In this document: positions 1 to 5,035 of the stretch, in pieces | How positions within the stretch are numbered: position 1 is the first letter of the stretch | Layout of the letters: every line of letters starts with the position of its first letter | From: an archaeon | Lineage (GTDB): Archaea; Nanobdellota; Nanobdellia; Pacearchaeales; GW2011-AR1 | Length of the DNA stretch: 9,958 bases | Direction of reading: 5' to 3' | Assembly: GCA_027318675.1 (NCBI GenBank) | Contig: DAHVOT010000027.1 | Span: 1 to 9,958, forward strand | Position numbers and translations under genes: made by a program | Notes under the pieces: generated by a model | Told to the model about the DNA's origin: nothing | The model's database searches: none | The model's input: the letters and a program-made list of their open reading frames with translations, nothing else

Positions 1-297
1 AGGTTCTAACTTAAATTTGATAATTTCTTTTTTATTCAAAAAACCATTCAAAACTTCTTTGAAATCATCAAAATACACTTTATCATGCCATATCTTCAAA
101 AACAAATCTTTTCCTTTTTTATCTTTAGAGATCATTAAAATAACTCTTCCTGAACAGCTACTAGTAGTATAGAAATCAGAAGTTTTATTTATTTTCTCAC
201 ACAGTTTTTGAATTTTATTATCCCACTCCCCAACAGAAGACCTGTCTGTTTTTGAAAGGACTGCATTTTTTCTTTGAATAAATCTATCTCTTGGCAT
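1..297 (-). CDS. taw3: Taw3/TYW3 family tRNA(Phe) wybutosine-derivative methyltransferase, N-terminal part (3' end outside window)
   Basis: Translating the minus strand from the ATG at 297 gives 99 codons open to the window edge, so only the N-terminal half is present. It begins MPRDRFIQRK and has the family pattern of an R-K-x-x-x-L-S-K-x-D-x-S-x-x-G segment (residues about 9-23), then T-T-S-S-C-S-G-R near residues 45-52, the most recognisable signature of TYW3/Taw3 proteins. From family knowledge, the enzyme N4-methylates the tricyclic wyosine intermediate at position 37 of tRNA-Phe, next to the anticodon, using S-adenosylmethionine. The start lies one base after the stop of the upstream tandem-domain gene (TAA-T-ATG), so the two are almost certainly cotranscribed. 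No clear Shine-Dalgarno is present, fitting reinitiation or coupling. The family call is firm; the methyl-transfer step is inherited from family members. Confidence 0.88.
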   Translation of the reverse strand, partial: MPRDRFIQRKNAVLSKTDRSSVGEWDNKIQKLCEKINKTSDFYTTSSCSGRVILMISKDKKGKDLFLKIWHDKVYFDDFKEVLNGFLNKKEIIKFKLEP

Positions 298-298
298 A

Positions 299-1021
299 TT
301 ATACTTTAATCTTCTCAGCTTTCTTAAATTCTTTCATTAAACAGTTATCCAATTTCTTTGGATGTTTCCTACAATAATATTCAATCTTACTTGAAGATTT
401 ATGAGCTTTATCATAATTCATACCCTTACTCATCAAATTTCTTTCATGTATTTCGTGTAATAAAACAAATTTTATCTCAGAGGGGTTTAAATCATCATCA
501 ATCCAAACTTGATTGTTAGGTATAAAACTATAGACTTTATCGTGTCCTCCCTCAGTAAAATCCAAGAAAAATAAATCCCTAACTAATTCACCATTAACAA
601 CCCAAACTTTAATTTTCCCTTTACTATACTCTTTAATCAGATTTTTATAAATAGATTTGAGGATGTTTCCTTTATTCTTTTTTATTTCCATCTCTTTTTT
701 CATAAGTTTAGATTTGCTTCTTTCTCTTCTCTCAATTTTATTTGCAATCTTTGATGCGGCCTTAGAATCCATTCCTCTAGATATAAGACGATTCATAACC
801 AGCATACTATCAATAAAATATCTTTCTTCACCAGGATTACTTTCCTTATCTATCCAAAATTCATCAACAGGTATAAATCTAAACTGATAATATTGCCCAT
901 AATTAGTAAACTCTCTATCAATATTATCTCTAATATACTTTCCATTAACAATCCAAACTTTAAATCCCGAAACTTTAGAAAATTTTTTCAAATATACTTT
1001 CTTTAAAACACTCTCTTTCAT
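299..1021 (-). CDS. Uncharacterised protein with two tandem copies of one domain; second copy has a His/Glu-rich HEIHER motif, first copy has lost it
   Basis: This 240-residue protein is not assigned to a named family. Residues 21-101 and 138-218 align without gaps at an offset of 117, with about 30 identities over 81 positions. Shared landmarks are KVWxVNG, RD, FT, FIP, WID, NPxE, a GM pair and a K-I-E-x-x-x-R ending. Copy 2 has a cluster resembling a metal or catalytic site: GGH at 158-160, H189-E190-I191-H192-E193-R194 and H207. Copy 1 has Q43, S72, M73, V75, M76 and S90 there, so it is probably structural. HEIHE is not a true HExxH zincin motif, so peptidase activity is only a possibility. 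A Lys-rich linker (about 101-135) joins the copies; there is no signal peptide or membrane segment. A TATA box 27 nt before the ATG suggests a leaderless message, and taw3 follows one base after the stop. Confidence 0.8.
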   Translation of the reverse strand: MKESVLKKVYLKKFSKVSGFKVWIVNGKYIRDNIDREFTNYGQYYQFRFIPVDEFWIDKESNPGEERYFIDSMLVMNRLISRGMDSKAASKIANKIERRERSKSKLMKKEMEIKKNKGNILKSIYKNLIKEYSKGKIKVWVVNGELVRDLFFLDFTEGGHDKVYSFIPNNQVWIDDDLNPSEIKFVLLHEIHERNLMSKGMNYDKAHKSSSKIEYYCRKHPKKLDNCLMKEFKKAEKIKV

Positions 1022-1041
1022 TAAAATATTATAAAATACTA

Positions 1042-1050
1042 ATTTAAATA
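1042..1050 (-). promoter_or_regulatory. TATA box for the tandem-domain gene and taw3
   Basis: The minus-strand sequence TATTTAAAT is centred about 26 bases before the ATG at 1021. This is the usual TATA-to-transcription-start distance in archaea, so transcription should begin at or very near the start codon. It lies in the 47-base gap after the DHH gene, so the downstream pair can be transcribed independently of the hydrolase pair. Confidence 0.55.
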
Positions 1051-1068
1051 TTTGATGATTTATTTCAA

Positions 1069-2118
1069 TTAAAGCTCAGAGATAAATCTTTCCTTGAATT
1101 TATTTAAATCCTTTTTCATAATGGTAGCAGAGGATGCTCTTGCATGCCCCCCTCCATCTGAATTTTCAAAATCTTTAGAACATTTTTTAAGAACCTCTCC
1201 TAAATTAACTTCTCCTGACTGGTTTCTTGCACTAAACTTAACAAATCCTTTTTTATCTAGCATATCTGAAGCAAAAACAACAGTATCTCCTTTAAATTCA
1301 TTACCAGAAGATATTGTAGAAACAGAAGAAGCAATATTATACTTAGGGTTACCATAATAAAAATGAAGTTTCTTTTCAGGGTAATATTCTCTTTCCTTTC
1401 TAAATTTTTCAACCCATAAATTAATTTCTTTGTCAACTAAATTTGCAGCATTTTCAATTTTACTTAAATCCCCTTTTAAAATAGAGTTATAAACGATTTT
1501 ATAATTAGGATCATAATAAGTCATAGCCATGTCTATTTTCCTTCCAATTTTTCCTGGTTCAGAATCAAAGATTGAAGTATCCTTTTTAACTTCAGGATAA
1601 ATAGATTTAATGAAATCAAAGTTAAGTGGATCTTTATCCCAAACATAGTCTGTAATAATAGCTGCACAAACCAAGGGTTCAAGTTCTTTAATATTTAAAC
1701 CACCTACATTCTTAGCCAAATCAAAAAGAGTATTAGAAGTACAATAATCATATTTAGTTTTAATTACCCCGGATTTATCCTTCAATTCTTGGTTTAATGG
1801 GTGATGATCAACAATTAAAATCTTTGACTTTTTTCTTAATTCATTTAAATCATCTGTGTAATTATCTACAGAATAATCTGTAAAAAATAAAACATCTAAC
1901 TTCTTATTTAATATATTTTTAAGTGCATCATAACTATATTTAGAGAAATCAAGAAATCTAACATTTAATCCTTTTGAATCCAATATTTTATTTAAAATTA
2001 CTGCAGAAACTATTCCATCTAAATCAGAGTGGCTAATTAAACCTATTTTATCTTTCTTAGAGATAGAATCTATAAAATCATAAAAATCATTTTCAGAACC
2101 TGAAATATATCTGTTCAT
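1069..2118 (-). CDS. DHH/DHHA1 family phosphoesterase (RecJ/NrnA-like)
   Basis: With the ATG at 2118 the protein has 349 residues. It shows all DHH-superfamily metal motifs: S-H-S-D-L-D-G at 29-35 (H30, D32, D34), T-D-Y-S with D81, V-D-H-H-P with DHH at 104-106, and an I-I-T-D segment with D157. The C-terminal DHHA1 domain carries D-G-G-G-H-A at about 321-326, which binds the nucleic-acid or nucleotide end. These proteins use two Mn2+ ions to cleave phosphodiester bonds, acting as single-strand exonucleases or oligonucleotide/cyclic-dinucleotide phosphodiesterases. This short two-domain form resembles nanoRNase/phosphodiesterase types more than large RecJ, but the substrate cannot be told from sequence. 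I chose ATG 2118 because it forms an ATGA overlap with the upstream stop and follows a purine-rich AGAGAAAG; a GTG at 2139 would add seven residues and a 25-base overlap. Confidence 0.9.
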   Translation of the reverse strand: MNRYISGSENDFYDFIDSISKKDKIGLISHSDLDGIVSAVILNKILDSKGLNVRFLDFSKYSYDALKNILNKKLDVLFFTDYSVDNYTDDLNELRKKSKILIVDHHPLNQELKDKSGVIKTKYDYCTSNTLFDLAKNVGGLNIKELEPLVCAAIITDYVWDKDPLNFDFIKSIYPEVKKDTSIFDSEPGKIGRKIDMAMTYYDPNYKIVYNSILKGDLSKIENAANLVDKEINLWVEKFRKEREYYPEKKLHFYYGNPKYNIASSVSTISSGNEFKGDTVVFASDMLDKKGFVKFSARNQSGEVNLGEVLKKCSKDFENSDGGGHARASSATIMKKDLNKFKERFISEL

Positions 2119-2780
2119 TCTTTCTCTAAGATTTCGCACCTTATATTATTTTCTTCACACAACTCTTTAAACTCTTCAGCATCCTCACTTACTCCAACTA
2201 TTGAACCAAAATGCATTGGAATTGCAATTGAAGGCTTTATGAGTTTAGCGGCTTCTGCAGCCTCTTCAACATTCATAGTAAATCTTCCTCCAATAGGAAG
2301 CAATGCAACAAATTCTTTTCCAGGTTGTTTATATCCTGTAAGTTTCTGCATCTCTGGAATTAAATCAGTGTCTCCAGCATGATAAATTATTAAACTATTA
2401 ATTTTCAAAAGATAACCTACCCAATTTTCATCTTTTGGATGAAAATGTTTATCTAAATTATAAGCTGGAAAAACAGATATTTTTATATCGCCTATATCAA
2501 ACTCTTTTCCAGGTTCAACAATCTCAATCTTAACAGGAACATCAAATCTAACTATTTTACTCTGAGAATCTGCAGTTAAAACTATTTTTGTACCTTCCTG
2601 AACTATCTTTTGTAAATCTGCAACACTACAATGATCGTAATGGCTATGAGTAATTAGAATTATATCTGCTTTCTCCATTCCCGCCTTAATATTATATGGA
2701 TCTATATAGATATTCTTGGAATTTTTAATAAAAAAACCAGAATGACCCAACCATTTAATCTCAACATCTCCTATTCTCAT
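2115..2780 (-). CDS. Metallo-beta-lactamase-fold metal-dependent hydrolase, UPF0173 type
   Basis: This 221-residue protein matches the UPF0173 family in length and motif order. The N-terminus reads K-W-L-G-H-S-G-F (9-16), then T-H-S-H-Y-D-H (44-50) is the HxHxDH di-metal motif. H112/H114, A-G-D-T-D with D137 and P-M-H with H190 supply the remaining ligands, and L-P-I-G-G at 161-165 is typical of the family. The fold is a cytosolic zinc-dependent hydrolase; physiological substrates of UPF0173 members are poorly known, so I give no reaction. The ATG at 2780 is preceded by TTTAAAAAA about 26 nt upstream, indicating a leaderless transcript. It is first of two genes, and its TGA overlaps the DHH start codon by four bases, implying translational coupling and perhaps a shared role in nucleotide or RNA turnover. 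Confidence 0.9.
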   Translation of the reverse strand: MRIGDVEIKWLGHSGFFIKNSKNIYIDPYNIKAGMEKADIILITHSHYDHCSVADLQKIVQEGTKIVLTADSQSKIVRFDVPVKIEIVEPGKEFDIGDIKISVFPAYNLDKHFHPKDENWVGYLLKINSLIIYHAGDTDLIPEMQKLTGYKQPGKEFVALLPIGGRFTMNVEEAAEAAKLIKPSIAIPMHFGSIVGVSEDAEEFKELCEENNIRCEILEKE

Positions 2781-2801
2781 ATAATAGAATAAACAAAGAT
2801 G

Positions 2802-2810
2802 TTTTTTAAA
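2802..2810 (-). promoter_or_regulatory. TATA box for the UPF0173-DHH pair
   Basis: The minus-strand TTTAAAAAA is centred about 26 bases before the ATG at 2780, matching the spacing seen before other genes here. A second A/T-rich element (TTTATAATA) lies farther upstream near 2815-2825 and is a less well-spaced alternative. Confidence 0.5.
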
Positions 2811-2823
2811 GATTATTATAAAA

Positions 2824-2881
2824 ACACTTAAAAAACAAAAGGAACTTCACGAGAATTTAAATTTAAAAGTAAAGAAGCCCC
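2824..2881 (-). terminator. Hairpin plus T-tract terminator after the acidic microprotein
   Basis: On the minus strand GGGGCTTC (2881-2874) can pair with GAAGTTCC (2848-2841) as eight pairs including two G-U, with an A/T-rich loop of 25 bases that holds a TTTAAATTTAAA stretch. The 3' arm is followed at once by TTTTGTTTTTT. The element begins 18 bases after the stop of the 31-codon gene and precedes the next gene's promoter, where a terminator is expected. Archaeal termination needs mainly the T-tract, so the hairpin may be an extra or may stabilise the message end. Confidence 0.5.
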
Positions 2882-2899
2882 CAAAAGAACTAAGTCTGA

Positions 2900-2995
2900 T
2901 TAATCCTCTTCGTAAAAGGATTCGCCTTCAGAATCTTCGTCTCCATCAAAATCTTCGTCTTCTTCTTCAAAATCCTCTTCTTCGTGTTTAGGCAT
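2900..2995 (-). CDS. Highly acidic 31-residue microprotein
   Basis: A 32-codon frame runs from ATG 2995 to TAA 2902-2900 on the minus strand. The peptide begins MPKHEEEDFEEEDEDFDGDE and ends in ESFYEED. Nineteen of 31 residues are Asp or Glu, only two are basic (K3 and H4), and the aromatic residues are F9, F16, F27 and Y28. I call it real because a perfect GGAGGT (3007-3002) sits six bases before the ATG, the clearest Shine-Dalgarno in the window, a TATA element lies upstream at suitable distance, and a hairpin/T-tract follows the stop. It is a monocistronic unit divergent from the Cys-cluster gene. I do not recognise the family. Such composition suits a nucleic-acid mimic, a binding partner for a basic protein or a metal-binding peptide, but none of these is shown. 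Confidence 0.68.
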   Translation of the reverse strand: MPKHEEEDFEEEDEDFDGDEDSEGESFYEED

Positions 2996-3001
2996 TGTTA
3001 T

Positions 3002-3007
3002 ACCTCC
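3002..3007 (-). promoter_or_regulatory. Shine-Dalgarno of the acidic microprotein
   Basis: The minus strand reads GGAGGT, then ATAACA, then ATG. The full match to the anti-Shine-Dalgarno and six-base spacing decide the start of the 31-codon gene. The longer genes here rely on leaderless starts or coupling and lack a comparable site. Confidence 0.75.
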
Positions 3008-3035
3008 AAATTTAAATATCATCTACTTTCGTTTA

Positions 3036-3049
3036 AGATTTTTAAATCT
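3036..3049. promoter_or_regulatory. Symmetric TATA element serving two divergent genes
   Basis: AGATTTTTAAATCT is a perfect dyad (AGATTT, two bases, AAATCT) that reads as an A/T-rich TATA box on both strands. Adding about 26 bases each way puts transcription starts near 3069 (plus) and 3016 (minus). These would leave about an 11-base leader before the GTG at 3080 and a roughly 20-base leader containing the GGAGGT of the microprotein. Whether one TBP site is shared or two overlap cannot be decided by reading. Confidence 0.45.
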
Positions 3050-3079
3050 ATCGATACACTCGAAAATAGATAAAAAGAA

Positions 3080-3511
3080 GTGGAAAAGCTTAAAAAAGCA
3101 TATCTTGTGAATAAATTAATAAAAATGGCAAATAGTTATGTTGATGCGCTAAGAGGACACGAAAAAAAGACAGAAACAATTCTTTCTCCAAAAAGACAAA
3201 TTGTAAAATATCAAAAAGAAAAATGTTATATGTGTGAAAAAAATCTTGGAACTGCAATGTGTTATTTTGCAGATATTGAAGGCCCAGATATGAACACAGG
3301 AATAAATGGAAAATCAACAAGAGCCATCTGTTCTTCATGTTTTTTCTCTCTTGGGAAAAATCCCATTAAACAAGTAAGAAAATCCAAAGATGTAGAAAAA
3401 GAAAAAACAAAAGCAAAAGAAAAAAAGCAAGAAGATGAAGAAGTTAACTTATTCAAAGAATTAAAACTTAAGCATAATACAAAAGAAGACATGTATTCTC
3501 AGTGGGATTAA
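3080..3511 (+). CDS. Small Cys-cluster (putative zinc-binding) protein with charged C-terminal tail
   Basis: The protein has 143 residues from GTG 3080; no earlier start is possible because an in-frame TAA lies at 3071. The next candidate is ATG 3125 (M16). Cysteines 49, 52, 61, 84 and 87 form a C-x2-C ... C-x2-C pattern separated by 31 residues, with a fifth Cys between, as in a treble-clef or zinc-ribbon fold. A Lys/Arg-rich N-terminus (1-48) precedes it. Residues about 99-121 are almost entirely Lys, Glu and Asp, a likely flexible or coiled tail, and the protein ends MYSQWD. There is no signal or membrane segment. I do not recognise a family. The basic charge and zinc-type cluster would suit binding of nucleic acid or ribosomes, which is inference. 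The gene diverges from the acidic microprotein over a shared TATA element. Confidence 0.75.
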   Translation: MEKLKKAYLVNKLIKMANSYVDALRGHEKKTETILSPKRQIVKYQKEKCYMCEKNLGTAMCYFADIEGPDMNTGINGKSTRAICSSCFFSLGKNPIKQVRKSKDVEKEKTKAKEKKQEDEEVNLFKELKLKHNTKEDMYSQWD

Positions 3512-3615
3512 GAATAATTTTAAATCTCTAAAATAATTATCACGGTAAGGCCATATAAATTAATTATCTGATTAGAAGACCTTAATGATTATAATCCTGC
3601 TGTCACAGATAACTA

Positions 3616-3640
3616 AACTTCTCAAAAATTAATTAAAAAT
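3616..3640 (-). terminator. T-tract terminator of asnS
   Basis: Immediately after the asnS stop (TAA, 3643-3641) the minus strand reads as repeated T runs (ATTTTTAATTAATTTTT). There is no strong hairpin, which fits archaeal intrinsic termination driven by oligo-T in the non-template strand. The gap to the convergent plus-strand gene ending at 3511 holds no other gene I can support. Confidence 0.5.
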
Positions 3641-4954
3641 TTAAGGAGTAACTCTTGTCATTGTTCTTGGAAAAGGAATAGCATCCTTTATTGTATCTAA
3701 ACCGCATATCCAAGAAACAACCCTTTCAACACCCATACCAAATCCTCCGTGAGGAACACTTCCATATTTTCTTGTATCTAAATAAAAAGAGTATTGTTCT
3801 GGTTTTTCTCCCATTTCAATTAATCTTTTTTTAATTTTATCAGGATCAGCTTCTCTTTCACTGCCTCCAATTAACTCGCCATATCCCTCTGGACCAATAA
3901 AATCACATCCATTTACAACATTAGGATTTCCTTCTGTTTCTTTCATATAAAATGCTTTAACTTCTTTAGGATAATTTGTAACAATTACAGGAGTATCATA
4001 CAATTTACTCAATTCATCTTCTTCAATTGTCCTAAGATCTTTTCCCCAAGGGATTTTAACTTTACATTTATCTTTCAAAATTTTTAAAGCATCATCATAA
4101 GTTATTCTTGGAAATGATTTCTTAACAGTAGGTTCTAATTTTTTAATATCCCTTTCTAAAATTTCTAATTCAGGTTTATTATCTTCTAAAACTCTTTTAA
4201 CAATATTTTTTATTAATCCTTCACCATGGTCTTGAATATCTTTAAAGGTAGCCCATGCAACTTCCATCTCAGCATGCCAATATTCTGTTAAGTGTCTTGA
4301 GGTTTTACTTTCTTCTGCTCTAAAAGAAGGAGCCAAAGTATAGATTTTTTCTAAAGAAAAAATTGCAGGTTCAGCATATAGCTGCCAAGTTTGTGCTAAA
4401 AATACTCCTTTTCTTCCAAAATAATCTACATTAAACAAAGTACTTCCACCCTCACATTGAACTGCTTGAAATATTGGGCTTTGATATTCATAAAATCCAT
4501 TTTTCCTAAAATATTCGTGGATTGCATTGAAAACTGTGCTTCTTATCTTAAGAATTGCAGTCATTTTTCTGCTTCTTAACCATAAATGTCTTCTATCTCC
4601 TAGTAATTCTTCATTCAAGTCTTTATTTATTGGAAAATCTTCTGCAATTTGAATTATATTTATCTTCTTAACCTGAATCTCAAAACCAGTTGGAGCTCTT
4701 TTATCTTCTTTTATTTCTCCTTCAATCTCAACTGAGCTCTCAATTTTTATTTTATCAATTTCATTCCATTGTTTCTCAAAATTTTTTCTTTCTAAAACAC
4801 ATTGAATTATATTTGTGCTATCTCTCAAAACAATAAATTTCATAGCATTGCTTCCTCTTTCCCTATAAACCCATCCACGCACTGCTACTTCTCCTTTCTT
4901 CTTCTCAATAGCTTCTTGAATTGAAATAAACTTGTGAGTTTGATGTGTTGTCAT
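3641..4954 (-). CDS. asnS: Asparaginyl-tRNA synthetase
   Basis: This 437-residue class IIb synthetase charges tRNA-Asn with Asn using ATP. An N-terminal OB-fold anticodon-binding domain (about 22-105, with G-W-V-Y and F-I-V-L-R-D) precedes the catalytic core. Motif 2 is F-R-A-E-E-S with R212, followed by R-H-L-T-E-Y; motif 3 is H-G-G-F-G-M-G-V-E-R at 402-411 with R411; C-E-G-G-S-T-L-F lies at 167-174. The G-G-S-E-R-E signature at 363-368 marks AsnRS, where AspRS has S-G-G-Q-R. The OB domain rules out the archaeal asparagine synthetase paralog, which lacks it. ATG 4954 has TTTATTAAA about 27 nt upstream and no Shine-Dalgarno, so the message should be leaderless. It diverges from tgt. Its promoter shares AAACCCC plus a T-run with aspS, hinting at common control. 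Confidence 0.96.
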   Translation of the reverse strand: MTTHQTHKFISIQEAIEKKKGEVAVRGWVYRERGSNAMKFIVLRDSTNIIQCVLERKNFEKQWNEIDKIKIESSVEIEGEIKEDKRAPTGFEIQVKKINIIQIAEDFPINKDLNEELLGDRRHLWLRSRKMTAILKIRSTVFNAIHEYFRKNGFYEYQSPIFQAVQCEGGSTLFNVDYFGRKGVFLAQTWQLYAEPAIFSLEKIYTLAPSFRAEESKTSRHLTEYWHAEMEVAWATFKDIQDHGEGLIKNIVKRVLEDNKPELEILERDIKKLEPTVKKSFPRITYDDALKILKDKCKVKIPWGKDLRTIEEDELSKLYDTPVIVTNYPKEVKAFYMKETEGNPNVVNGCDFIGPEGYGELIGGSEREADPDKIKKRLIEMGEKPEQYSFYLDTRKYGSVPHGGFGMGVERVVSWICGLDTIKDAIPFPRTMTRVTP

Positions 4955-4976
4955 GGTTAAACATAAGAAAAAGGGG

Positions 4977-4985
4977 TTTAATAAA
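4977..4985 (-). promoter_or_regulatory. TATA box of asnS
   Basis: The minus-strand TTTATTAAA is centred about 27 bases before the ATG at 4954, with CCCC directly downstream (4976-4973) followed by TTTTTCT. The spacing predicts a start at or within a few bases of the initiation codon. Confidence 0.55.
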
Positions 4986-5006
4986 TTTTATCTCCTCTCA
5001 CTAATC

Positions 5007-5016
5007 TTTATATATA
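5007..5016 (+). promoter_or_regulatory. TATA box of tgt
   Basis: TTTATATATA is a textbook archaeal TATA box. Its centre is 26-27 bases before the ATG at 5036, but only about 17 before the ATG at 5027, so a start at 5027 would lie upstream of the predicted transcript end. This favours 5036 as the true start. Confidence 0.65.
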
Positions 5017-5035
5017 AGAACTTTTAATGATTTTT

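Noticed and set aside
189..194. HEIHER motif (residues 189-194 of the tandem-domain protein) as a zincin HExxH protease motif
   Set aside because: The second His is at the fourth position, not the fifth, so HExxH is not satisfied; only a generic metal-site possibility is kept. Coordinates given here are residues, and the matching DNA is about 440-457.
657..887. Plus-strand open frame opposite the tandem-domain gene
   Set aside because: Its Phe/Leu/Ser/Ile-rich sequence is the mirror of Lys/Glu-rich codons on the other strand. It has no start signals, while the minus-strand frame has an internally repeated protein sequence.
1094..1357. Plus-strand open frame opposite the DHH C-terminus
   Set aside because: It lies entirely within the DHHA1 domain of a well-recognised gene and has no promoter or ribosome site.
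3090..3492. Two minus-strand open frames opposite the Cys-cluster gene
   Set aside because: Phe/Leu/Ser-rich sequences mirror the Lys/Glu-rich coding strand. The plus frame has a patterned Cys cluster and a promoter.
3540..3625. Possible small RNA (C/D box type) or a 15-codon frame at 3586 in the gap between the Cys-cluster gene and asnS
   Set aside because: One CTGA and one TGAT-like box are present, but no complete C/D/C'/D' set or k-turn pairing. The short frame has no ribosome site. Not enough support.
3641..4954. asnS product as an archaeal asparagine synthetase A-like paralog of AsnRS
   Set aside because: That paralog lacks the N-terminal anticodon-binding OB fold, which is present here.
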